DNA of 64,000 nt from Thiohalocapsa sp. PB-PSB1 (GTDB taxonomy: Bacteria; Pseudomonadota; Gammaproteobacteria; Chromatiales; Chromatiaceae): NCBI GenBank assembly GCA_016745215.1, contig CP050890.1:7333001-7397000 (forward strand), read 5' to 3'. Of the stretch, positions 8,322 to 16,536 are shown in pieces (position 1 is the first letter of the stretch; the number at the start of each line of letters is the position of its first letter). Under the pieces are notes generated by a model. The model was not told the DNA's origin, ran no database searches, and worked only from the letters and a program-made list of their open reading frames with translations. The position numbers were made by a program, and so were the translations under genes.

Positions 8322-10276
8322 TAGCTAAGCTCCCAGGCAATGGCAAACAGTTTGCAGGTTTCAGCCTGCTGCTGCAGATGCGTCTCCAGCTCCGCAATCA
8401 GCTCGTTACGCTTGCCTTCAATTTCGTTTTGACGATCAAACAGTTCTCGCCGCATCCGCCCGCGCCGCTGCTCCAGCTCCCGCTGCTGCTTCTGCCAGTG
8501 GAGCTTTTCCTCGAGTGTCACGGCGACGGTGGCGGTGCGGCGCACCTCTTTGATCTGCCGGTCCAGCTCCTTGATCTCCTGCTCCAGGCCGACCTTGAGG
8601 TCGTCGGCCCAGGCATCGAGCTTTTCGACCTCTTGTTGGAAGTAGCTTAGATTGCGCTCGTTGACCTGCCGCGCGATGGCGTTGCGGCGCTGTTCCAGAT
8701 CTGATGCCAGCGCGGCCGAGGCGTTCGGCGCCGCATCGAGGGCGGTCTGGCGGGAGATCGGGAGCCGGAGCAGCTTCTCCGGGTCGTCATCGCCGAGGAT
8801 ACGGTCATCGTCGGTGATCGCGGCGACCACCAAGCGCTGTTCGCGACCGGCGAGGGAATCGATCGTCATCAGCTCGGCGATCAGTACGCCTCGGCTACCC
8901 CGCCAGGGCTCCAGCGCGCTCGAGCGCTTGGGATAGGCGTACCTGCTCGTCGAAGTGCTCCAGCAGGATGTCGCGGGTGCGGACCATGGCCTCGTTGATC
9001 TCGGAGGCCAAATCGAGCTGAAGCTGCTCGAAGCCGTCGCGAATGGTGTCCGGGTCGCGGCAGCGCTGGTAGATCTCGGCGATGCGGCGCTCGAAGTCGA
9101 CCCCGGAGCCGATGGCGCCGAGGACCTCGTCGCTGGCGCCGAAGACGCCGCTGAAGAGCTGGAACTTCTGTTCCAAGAGCTGGTACACGCGACGGTCGGC
9201 GTCGTTGCTGCGGTCGATGAAGTTGACGACGACCACGTCGAACCGCTGCCCGTAGCGGTGGCAGCGCCCGATGCGCTGCTCGACGCGCTGCGGGTTCCAG
9301 GGCAGATCGTAGTTGATGACCAGAGAACAGAACTGGAGGTTGATGTCCTCGGCGCCGGCCTCGGTGGCGATCATCACCGTGCCGTGGTTGCGGAAGTGCT
9401 CCACCAGCGCGGGACTCGGTGAAGATCAGGGCCTTGCGCGGGGCGCCGAGGTGATCGAGCTCCGTGAAGGCGCGCCCCAACGCGGCGAGCAGGGCCTCGC
9501 CCTTGGCATTGTCGCGGATGCCCTTGGCCAGTTGCTCGTAGCGGCGCAGCTCGCTGATTTCCTTCGCGATGGCTGCGCGGTCCTGCGCGCTCAGCGACGC
9601 ATCGGCGTCGCTCGAGCCGTCGCCTTCGTCATCTGTCTCGTCCAGCGCTTCGAAGTCCTGGCCTATGCGATCCGCCAGGCCCTCGGGTTCGGGCGTCTCG
9701 GCGAGCAGCCGCTCCAGCCGCGTGGCCATGGTACCGAGCGCGCCGCCGATGGCATGGGTGCTGGAGGCGAGCAGCTTCCACAGCACCAGCGAGATCAGCT
9801 GCCGCTGGCTGTTGGGCAGGGCCTTGAGATCCGGGCGCCGTAGATAGTCGGCCACCAGGCCACGCAGGCGCTGCTCGTCGTCGCCGGGCGTGAACTCCTG
9901 CACGATGGGGATGCGGTTGGTATAGCTGATGCTGTGCGCGACCTGCTTGCGCAGCGTGCGCTTGCACAGCGGGGCGATGCGCCGGCGCAGGGCCTGGAAG
10001 GTCTCGGGCTGGTTGATCCGCGCGAATTGGCGGCGAAAGCTGTCCAGGTCGCCAAAGACGCGCTCGTCGATGACGCTGACCAGTCCGAACAGCTCCAGCA
10101 GGGAATTCTGTAGCGGCGTCGCGGTGAGCAGGACCTTAGCCGGCACCTGTGCCAGACCGTCCTTGAGGGTGTTGGCAATGACGTTGCCCGGCTTGTAAAC
10201 GTTGCGCAGCCGGTGCGCCTCGTCGAAGACGACGATGTCCCAGGGCACCGCGCGCAGATCCGCGATCTTGGCCTTG
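8321..10276 (-). pseudogene. SNF2-type helicase, C-terminal portion, split off by an IS and internally deleted
   Basis: This is the downstream part of a SNF2/DEAD-like helicase. It resumes with KIADLRAVPWDIVVFDEAH (DEAH box) right after the IS, then LLTATPLQNSLLELFGL. At about 9410 the reading jumps from ALIFTESR directly to ALVEHFRNHG in another frame, removing an estimated 50-60 codons between helicase motifs IV and V. The text then runs through TEAGAEDINLQFCSLV and QRIGRCHRYGQ (motif VI) to a premature stop near 8895. The last part (8321-8890, other frame, from about LIAELMTIDSL) is the coiled-coil C terminus typical of this helicase group, so a second deletion of perhaps 150-200 codons is inferred at about 8885. 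It was the first gene of the defence operon; its stop overlaps the AIPR start. Confidence 0.82.
10273..10276. repeat. Target-site duplication CTTG, left copy
   Basis: CTTG lies immediately outside the left inverted repeat of the insertion sequence and is repeated at 12450-12453. Removing the element and one copy restores the helicase reading frame as SYQFAKAKIADLRAV. Confidence 0.8.
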
Positions 10277-10291
10277 CCTCGATTTCCGCGG
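10277..10291 (+). repeat. IS left terminal inverted repeat
   Basis: CCTCGATTTCCGCGG; an exact reverse complement occurs at 12435-12449. Confidence 0.88.
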
Positions 10292-10329
10292 ACGGGAGTT
10301 GACCTAACATAGAAGTCTCCGGATCGTGT

Positions 10330-10377
10330 CCGCTCAACCGCTCAACCGCTCAACCGCTCAACCGCTCAACCGCTCAC
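10330..10377. repeat. 8-bp tandem repeat inside IS
   Basis: CCGCTCAA is repeated five times perfectly with a sixth degenerate copy (CCGCTCAC), just beyond and overlapping the 3' end of the transposase gene. It may be a subterminal transposase-binding array or simple slippage. Confidence 0.8.
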
Positions 10378-12146
10378 GCGAACTGAATCACAAGCGCTCT
10401 GTTGTCGAGCCAGGGCGTAGCGTTGGGCTGGTCGGCGAGCCCGCTGTCGACCAGGTAGGGATTGTGCGCACGCTTGTCGAGAGTGACGAGGATGCGGGTC
10501 TCATCAATGTCGACTCGTCCGCTGACGTCGAGCAAGCTCTCGAAGAGCACCTTCGCCGTGGCGTGGTGGTAGTTGCGGGGAAGGCGGCGTGCGAACAGGC
10601 GATACAAGGAACTCGCCATCAGGGTGAGCTGGAGGTCGAAATCCACCTTGAGACCGACCATGGAGGAGAGCGCGTCGATGTGGAAAAAGTGGATCGCCTC
10701 AGCGATGCCGTTCTCGATGAGCATGCGCTGTGCGTAGCGGGTGATCAGCGTGGCTGGGGTTGCCTGCATGTCATTGGTCAACAGGATGGTCGGTGCTTCA
10801 TGACCCAGGTCCAGGATGGAAAGTTGCCGAATCGGTTTCTTGCCGTAGCGCGCGAGCGCGATGCGCTCATCGTATACGCGGGGGGTTCGGTAGCTGCGCG
10901 TGAGGCTGCGCAGCGTCACACGTCGCCAGGCGGAGCCGGGGCGCGCATAGATCTCGGCCAAGAGCTTGCGGGTACGCCGGCGCAGGGTCAGAAAGCGGAC
11001 CTCTTGCTGATCCAGGCGAGCGAGATTGGCATAGGTGGTGAGCTGGGAGTCAAAGACCAGCTCCTGTGGCGGCGCGCCGGTCTGTTGCTTCCAGAATTCC
11101 ACGAAGCGCAGGATCTCATCGGCTTGTTCGCACTTCGGGATATGCGCGTTGGCGTAGCACATCACGCGCTGTTCGGCGTCGCGAGCCAAGAACACCAACA
11201 CCCCCTTCTGACTGCGGCTGCGACGCGACACGTAATGTTTTTCCAACGGCTCGTGCTGTGAGTTGGCCGGTACCGAATGGAAATCGAGGTCCAGTGAAGC
11301 GCTGCGCGACAGACCGAGAGTCTGCACCTGCTCGAACCACGTTTCCATCAACCGTCGTATGCCTTGCTCCCCGATGCTGCAGCTGTAGTCGGCGAGGTAG
11401 CTGCGCTTGGGAATCACATTGAGCCCGGCAAACAGCGCCAAGCCCTCGTCGAAAACCAGATTCATGACGTGACTTTTGCGCTCCATGCCGATGAGCTTGA
11501 GCGCCAAGAGGCTGCGCAAAGCCTGCTCGGGCGGGACCATCTTGGAGCCGGGCAGCTGCGCTTGTTCAGCAACCTGCCCGAGGTCCAAGTGCTGCATCAA
11601 CGGCACGAACAAGAACAGTCCGGCCACGCGCGTGCGAAACGAGCGCGGCGTGAGGTCGAGCCGGCGGACATCGGCGATCTCGGCCGGCTCCGGCTTCACG
11701 CTGTGCGGGCGTTCCTCATCGCCTCGGCGCGGCAGGCGCTCGAAGCCCTCTTCGCGCAGCAGCACCGAGAGCGAGTTGATGCTGATCGTATGTCCGCGCG
11801 CATGGAGCTCTCGCTGGATGTCGTAGACGGAGAGATTCTTCTTGCGCAAGGCGACGACGAGCTCGCGCACCGGGTCACGAGCCGGCGCGGCCTGAGGGCC
11901 GTGGCGGACCTCGCGGAAGAAGCGCTCCTGAAGATTCTCCTCGTGCCGAAATGGGTGACAGAGCACCCGAAAGGCACCCGGCGTGTATCCAAATCGACGC
12001 GCCGCCTCGGCCGACGGGAGGTCCTCGACGAAGTAGGCCCGCAGGGCCTCGTACTGGCGATGGAGGGGATTGACCGGCTCAAGGAAAAACCGGGCCTCAT
12101 CAGGGTGAGATGTTAGTGGTTTCCCATGACTGGTACCCATGTACAC
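10374..12146 (-). CDS. IS transposase, DDE type (590 aa)
   Basis: This is the transposase of the element that splits the helicase. The N-terminal ~150 residues look like two helix-turn-helix segments (SAEAARRFGYTPGAFRVLC; LSVYDIQRELHARG). The core follows with candidate catalytic acidic residues in ASLDLDFHSVP (D), ELVFDSQLTTYANL (D) and RMLIENGIAEAIHFF (E), the last with an IS4-superfamily-like N-G spacing. The protein is longer than most IS4 transposases, closer to IS1634-type enzymes; I cannot assign the family firmly. The frame is uninterrupted, so the element may still be active. The start could be any of the ATG codons at 12146 or 12140. Confidence 0.85.
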   Translation of the reverse strand: MYMGTSHGKPLTSHPDEARFFLEPVNPLHRQYEALRAYFVEDLPSAEAARRFGYTPGAFRVLCHPFRHEENLQERFFREVRHGPQAAPARDPVRELVVALRKKNLSVYDIQRELHARGHTISINSLSVLLREEGFERLPRRGDEERPHSVKPEPAEIADVRRLDLTPRSFRTRVAGLFLFVPLMQHLDLGQVAEQAQLPGSKMVPPEQALRSLLALKLIGMERKSHVMNLVFDEGLALFAGLNVIPKRSYLADYSCSIGEQGIRRLMETWFEQVQTLGLSRSASLDLDFHSVPANSQHEPLEKHYVSRRSRSQKGVLVFLARDAEQRVMCYANAHIPKCEQADEILRFVEFWKQQTGAPPQELVFDSQLTTYANLARLDQQEVRFLTLRRRTRKLLAEIYARPGSAWRRVTLRSLTRSYRTPRVYDERIALARYGKKPIRQLSILDLGHEAPTILLTNDMQATPATLITRYAQRMLIENGIAEAIHFFHIDALSSMVGLKVDFDLQLTLMASSLYRLFARRLPRNYHHATAKVLFESLLDVSGRVDIDETRILVTLDKRAHNPYLVDSGLADQPNATPWLDNRALVIQFA

Positions 12147-12434
12147 AGCATAGCTTGTTTTTCATCAGATGCAATGTTTTGGGATGAAAACCAAGCGCCA
12201 AGCGCTATCTGGCGGTTGCAGTCTACCTGGTTTCAGTACTGATATTTGATAACGAAAGATGGGCTGGCGCATGGTGCTGCGGCAGCATGCTGAGTTCCTC
12301 GGGCTACGTCGCAAGTTCAACAGAGGAGGCGAAACTCCTTTTACCATCATGGGCTTGGATCGCTCGGCCGCTCCGGCATGGCTCCCGATCACGGCGGTGG
12401 ATGAGCCAAGCCCACCTGTTAGGTGAACTCAGCA

Positions 12435-12449
12435 CCGCGGAAATCGAGG
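12435..12449 (-). repeat. IS right terminal inverted repeat
   Basis: CCGCGGAAATCGAGG on the plus strand is the exact complement of the left end at 10277-10291. Confidence 0.88.
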
Positions 12450-12453
12450 CTTG
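12450..12453. repeat. Target-site duplication CTTG, right copy
   Basis: CTTG immediately follows the right inverted repeat and matches 10273-10276. Confidence 0.8.
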
Positions 12454-12911
12454 GCGAACTGATAGGAGCAGATGATGGGCGCGCCAATATCGAATGGGTT
12501 GGCGACGCCGTCACGCCTTTGCTGGTTGTAGCCCTTGGACTCCAAGATCTGCCTGTCCAGCGCGAACTTGTCCTTGAGCTCCTGATGCCACTGCTTGCGC
12601 AGGTTGGCGGGGACGATGATCAGCACGCGACGCTTGCGCTCGGCCCAGAACTGCGCCAGCACCAGGCCGGCCTCGATGGTCTTGCCCAGCCCCACCTCAT
12701 CGGCGAGGATCACACCGCGCGATAGCGGGTTGCGGCAGGCGAACAGGGCCGCTTCGACTTGGTGCGGATTGAGATCGACCTGTGCGTCCACCAGCGTCGA
12801 GCCGAGGGACTCGACGCTGTCGGCGTTCGCCCGCCGGGTCAGTTCCCACGCAAAGAACTGGGTCTGGTGCGGCGCAAAGACGATTTCTGTCGTGTGAGTT
12901 CCTCGTGGCAT
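12450..12911 (-). pseudogene. SNF2-type helicase, N-terminal portion cut by the IS
   Basis: This is the first ~154 residues of the helicase whose remainder lies at 8321-10276. Visible are the family-typical opening HQTQFFAWELTRR, the Q-motif-like VDLNPHQVEAALFA, Walker A ILADEVGLGKTIEAGLV and VPANLRKQWHQEL. The coding sequence ends in SYQFAK at the insertion site, and the IS end then provides a stop after PRFPRC. Two or three in-frame ATGs lie near the 5' end (12950, 12920, 12911); MPRGTHTTEIVF from 12911 matches the usual start of the group best, but no convincing ribosome-binding site decides it. Upstream is a transposase remnant, so the original promoter may also be lost. Confidence 0.82.
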
Positions 12912-12965
12912 GGCTACCATGCTAACCGATTGGTCGTATAGGTTCCGCATTGCAGTTCTCGGTTT

Positions 12966-13290
12966 TCAAGAGCGGCCGATCTGGAAATTCTCGGTCAATA
13001 GCGTGCGTCGCTTCGAGGCGTATGAATCGAAGTTCGCAAAGAAATCCTTGCACGCGGCGCGGAACGCATCGAATGCTTCGTAGTAGCGGTTGTAAAGCAC
13101 TTGGCGCTTGAAAAACTCCCAGAAGCGCTCGACGAGGTTCAAACTCAGAGAATTCGACGGCAAGAAGATCAATTCGATGCGTGAGTCCTCCTGATAGGCG
13201 CGCACACGCTTGCAGCGGTAATAGCGGGCGTTGTCGCAGATGACCGTGATGCGCGGCGCCCTGAGATAGGCTTGCTCGATTGAAGGGGAA
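12966..13290 (-). pseudogene. IS630-family transposase, C-terminal remnant
   Basis: About 107 residues match the DDE_3 C-terminal half of IS630 transposases: ITVICDNARYYRCKRV, IELIFLPSNSLSLNLVERFWEFFKR (the second D and the final E with N-L-V-E-R-F-W) and a terminal helical tail. The N-terminal half is missing. The open frame continues upstream into unrelated sequence and finally a VapB-like segment, making a spurious 203-codon chimera. Just upstream (13287-13310) is GGGGACAGATTTATTT, a sequence often seen at RAYT/REP and transposase edges. Confidence 0.75.
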
Positions 13291-13489
13291 AAGGGGACAG
13301 ATTTATTTTTTGTCATCCTTCCGTGGCCGACCCTGCTTTCTACGGCGAAGCCTCTTGGCGCGGGCGACGAATCACAGACCAGCATGAGGTCGAGAGCGCT
13401 CCGACGCTGAACGCTCGATCGTCCAGCGGATCGAAACGGCAGAAAGGCATCGGTGATCGGTCGTTGCCCCAGGACCCGATCCCACCGAA

Positions 13490-13577
13490 TCACCTGCCCG
13501 GGAGACCTCTTATGCTGCCGGACTAGCCCCCTGGCGGCCTGCAAGACGCTATCTTCAATATCCAGCGTGGTGCGCAT
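13490..13577 (-). pseudogene. VapB-type antitoxin, N-terminal remnant
   Basis: The 29 residues starting MRTTLDIEDSVLQAARGLVR are the ribbon-helix-helix start of VapB antitoxins (MRTTLDIDD-VL-AA-ELA). The similarity ends after SPGQVI, and no VapC toxin is found nearby. The frame runs on into the IS630 remnant by chance. Confidence 0.65.
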
Positions 13578-13740
13578 CTCTCCCCCGGGGAGGCCTTGCG
13601 GTGCGATGACATGAGCGCATGATGGCCGTATCGATGACCAAGTCCACGGGCAAGCAGAAAAGGCCGGGGTGTCGAAATCGACGTTGGCATGAGATCAGCC
13701 ACGGATGCCCAATGACGTTCAGGAGTGAAAAGACCACCGC

Positions 13741-14296
13741 CAAGGCACCGGCCAGATGGTCATCGTCTCGCCCTCCCGCCCCAGGGCGATCGCCTTGTCG
13801 ATCAGGGTGCGGGCGCGGATGGCGCAGACATCCAACCCCTCGATGCCGTCCTCGATCAGCTCGTCCGGGGTAAAGTGCCTGGCGAGCTTGGGGGCATAAA
13901 TCTGGCCTGAGCGCCGTTGGTAGCCGTGCTGACCGGTCTCGCCCGTGGCCGTCTTGTCGCAGTGGCGGACCTCGTCGCGAAACAGCTTATGGTAGTAGCC
14001 GTTCTCCTTCCAGAGCGCGCTTTCGACGCAGTGCAACGAAGCGGCGACCTTCAGCCGGTGACCGACGCCAAGGCCGACGATCCAGGCGTGGTCGATCTCG
14101 CGCAGGCGGTAGTAGGGCGAATGCTGAATCTAGGAGGTCTCGCTGCGTTGATGATCGCGGGTCAGAGAGTCGGCATTGGGGCCGATGGCGCAGACAGAGT
14201 GGTTCAGATTGATGCTGCCGCTCACGCCCGGATAACGGCGAAACGCCTCGGTCAACAGCCCGCCCGCGGAGGATGTGCGGTCGATGCGACCTTTAC
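13741..14296 (-). pseudogene. AAC(3)-family aminoglycoside N-acetyltransferase-like remnant
   Basis: Read on the minus strand, the region gives GLLTEAFRRYPGVSGSINLNHSVCAIGPNAD then, after an in-frame TAG at 14130-14132, SPYYRLREIDHAWIVGLGVG and later GYQRRSGQIYAPKLA. These match the conserved core of the AAC(3)/YokD acetyltransferase family (R-x-P-G-V-x-R-S-x-H-P-x-H-S; L-G-x-G). The 5' end is missing: homology stops where the Phd-like gene's stop codon lies at 14297. No intact start exists. Such proteins acetylate aminoglycosides or carbohydrate amines; nothing supports a resistance function here. Confidence 0.65.
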
Positions 14297-14491
14297 CTAA
14301 AGTTCCAGTTGACTGACGACATCAGCCAACAAAGTTGAAGCCGCTGTACGCTCCGCTTCCTTGGCACTGCGGAGATCTTGCAAATCCTGATAGTCTTCGA
14401 GAGCTTCTATGACGGCGCGAAACTTCGTAATGGGGCGGACGACGTACTCTTCGGAGCCTTCCTGCCTTATAAACTGAGGATGCAGGTTCAT
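14297..14491 (-). CDS. Phd/YefM-like antitoxin, orphan
   Basis: This 64-aa protein (MNLHPQFIRQEGSEEYVVRPITKF...) has the compact Phd/YefM-like layout: a short N-terminal beta segment with VVxPITKFxAVIEALED and a charged C-terminal helix. The start at 14491 is preceded by AGAGGTAAT, a good ribosome-binding site. The position where a RelE/Doc toxin would be expected is occupied by the AAC(3)-like remnant, so the antitoxin appears orphaned, or the pair was truncated by recombination. Confidence 0.65.
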   Translation of the reverse strand: MNLHPQFIRQEGSEEYVVRPITKFRAVIEALEDYQDLQDLRSAKEAERTAASTLLADVVSQLEL

Positions 14492-15447
14492 GGATTACCT
14501 CTTAGTGTACACGTGCTTTCGGTGCATCAAGCGGTACATAATAAAAAATAAAAAAAGAAATAAAAAAAAATAAAAAAAGGACACCCACTTTAATTGCGCC
14601 CCCACTTTAATTGCGCCAATTTTGATTGCGAAGTAAAGTTGGTGTTATTTTTCTTGCCTTCTTTTTTTTCTTTCTCTTCTTTTTCTTTTTCTGTCAGTAA
14701 GGCAAACAAAGTGGATACCTATCCTAAGGTTATGATGAGATGGGTGTCCTCCGTTCTTTTTTCCTGAAGATCAAGTTAAGTGGGTATGCTTTTTCTTTCG
14801 GTTGCCACGGAGATTTCGAAGAACCATTCTCGAAGTCTTGACAAAACTTTGTTTTCAATGCCGAATTATTTTCGGCGGGAATTGCTGCTCAGCCAGCGCC
14901 GAAAATGCGGCTGATGATGCGGTTCGATCCCGGTCGCCACCACCATCGCAGCGTCAAAGCAGGAGGCAATTTCGAGGGGTGTCTGCAACACGGGCTCGGC
15001 TTGCGGGATAACATTCAGTCACAGCAATATTCCCACGAGCGGCCCGTGAGCAAGCAGTCGAGCAGTCGTTGTCAACGGATAAATGCCGTGGTAAGTTGTC
15101 CAGAAACCATAAAATCACTAGCTCAAATTGACAACTAACTGATAATGCCAAGGAAAAATTGAAAAAGACGCAGAAATAGGCTGAAGACTGTCCGCGCCGT
15201 CGCGAACACGCATACCTGCGTTGATGCGGATTCGCGACAGCGGAAACGCAGCTCGATTCGATCTATTTCTGCGCCTTTGTGAATTTGGCTATTGCTATCA
15301 GTAGGATTGCGATAGAACCTGAAGCTCCACGCTGACTCCGCTTCGCTCTGCCGGTGAGCCGAGCCGGTGAGCCGAGCCGGTGAGACGGTGAGCTTCCTAT
15401 TGGACGAACCCGCGTATTTTTTACTCTTCCCCGACAAGGTGATCGAC
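14492..15447. other. Gene-free stretch with A/T-rich repeats
   Basis: No supported gene is seen. The first ~275 bases are strongly A- and T-rich. From 14860 composition returns to the genome average. A short 13-bp tandem repeat (CCGGTGAGCCGAG, about three copies) lies at about 15351-15385, just before the GDSL gene. The promoter of that gene should lie in the last part, but no clear -35/-10 pair was recognised. Confidence 0.6.
14540..14766. repeat. GGACACCCACTTTA-type dispersed repeat (copy 1)
   Basis: A poly-A-rich lead is followed by GGACACCCACTTTAATTGCG (14579-14598), a second partial CCCACTTTAATTGCG, then an inverted TGGGTGTCC at about 14742. The same motif recurs at 19139-19306, 31799-32050 and about 39973-40012. 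Confidence 0.7.
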
Positions 15448-16536
15448 ATGGAAAAAAGAAACATTTTAGGCTTATTACCTTATGTTCTCATTTTAGCTTG
15501 CTTAGGCAATGCTCATGCTTCGCTGTTCTCCGACGTCTTTATTTTCGGGGACAGTTTATCTGACACAGGCAATGTCTCCACTTTGACAGCTGGCAGCATT
15601 CCGGGAGTCGACTACTCCAACGGGAGATTTTCCAATGGCTCAGTATACGCAGACCACTTGGCACAGAGTCTTGGTTTCGCTTTAAGCCCGCTCTCCGTTC
15701 CAGTTTTTAATGGCTGGTCTCCAGGCGGAGGTAACAACTTCGCCTATGGCGGCGCTTTGACAGATGGACACCGAAGCGGCGCACCGCTCGGCGTAAATAC
15801 GCAGGTGGCGAGCTACATCAATGGAATCGGATCGGCTGACCCCAACGCGCTCCATATACTGTTCTCTGGCGCCAATGATGTACAAAGAGCAATTGGCATA
15901 GCCAACGACAATCAGGCAGAGGCCCAGGCTGCATTCTCCGATCCAACGGTGGCGCAAGATGCGGCTCGGCTCGGAGCTGCGAATATTGGCGGCTTTATCC
16001 AGGACCTCGCCGCCGTTGGGGCGCGCCACTTTTTCGTTCCCAACGTTCCGGATTGGTCTCTGACCCCCGCCGTCATGGAAATTGAGGCTCTCAACCCCGC
16101 GGACCTCACGGGGTACGGCGCCTTCGCCCAAGAAGTGACCCTAGCATTCAATGACCAGCTCGTCCAAGAGTTACTCGCATTGCAGACCACGCTTCCTGGT
16201 GTCGATATCGTGCAATTTGACTTCTTCAGTCTGTGGCGAGACATGATCAGTAATCCGGACGCATTCGGTTTTATCGACGTTACCACAAGTTGTTATGACG
16301 GAGACGATTTAGGTTTTACCGGAGGAGGAACGGCTTGTGCAAATCCGGATCAGTTCTTTTACTGGGATAGAATCCATCCGACTGCGTCAGCCCACTCGGT
16401 ATTCGCCCAACAATTTTCGTCCGCCATCCCAGAGCCCACTACGCTCACACTGGTCGGGCTTGGTATCGCGGGAATCGGCTTCAGGCGAGGTGCGATGCGC
16501 AAGAGACAGGAAGAAAGTTCCGGCGTTGCCAAGTGA
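15448..16536 (+). CDS. Exported SGNH/GDSL hydrolase with PEP-CTERM anchor
   Basis: This is a 362-aa secreted esterase/lipase-like hydrolase. The signal peptide (MEKRNILGLLPYVLILACLGNAHA) is followed by block I FIFGDSLSDTGN with the nucleophilic Ser, a block III-like FSGANDVQ, and C-terminal D-x-x-H in YWDRIHPT, completing the GDSL triad. The C terminus IPEPTTLTLVGLGIAGIG plus Arg-rich tail is a PEP-CTERM sorting signal, so an exosortase/archaeosortase system elsewhere should process it. The start at 15448 is supported by AAGGTG upstream; the open frame extends further 5' without likely coding content. Substrate is unknown; members act on lipids, acylated sugars or short esters. The next gene begins within its last codons. 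Confidence 0.88.
   Translation: MEKRNILGLLPYVLILACLGNAHASLFSDVFIFGDSLSDTGNVSTLTAGSIPGVDYSNGRFSNGSVYADHLAQSLGFALSPLSVPVFNGWSPGGGNNFAYGGALTDGHRSGAPLGVNTQVASYINGIGSADPNALHILFSGANDVQRAIGIANDNQAEAQAAFSDPTVAQDAARLGAANIGGFIQDLAAVGARHFFVPNVPDWSLTPAVMEIEALNPADLTGYGAFAQEVTLAFNDQLVQELLALQTTLPGVDIVQFDFFSLWRDMISNPDAFGFIDVTTSCYDGDDLGFTGGGTACANPDQFFYWDRIHPTASAHSVFAQQFSSAIPEPTTLTLVGLGIAGIGFRRGAMRKRQEESSGVAK

Larger units (their letters stand above)
10277..12449 (-). mobile_element. Insertion sequence, 2173 bp, inserted in the helicase gene
   Basis: The element is bounded by perfect 15-bp inverted repeats (CCTCGATTTCCGCGG at 10277-10291 and its complement at 12435-12449) and flanked by a 4-bp direct repeat CTTG. 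It holds a single transposase gene on the minus strand. The segment between the transposase start and the right end (12147-12434) has no recognisable gene. The clean ends and exact frame restoration on removal indicate a relatively recent and structurally intact insertion. Confidence 0.9.
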
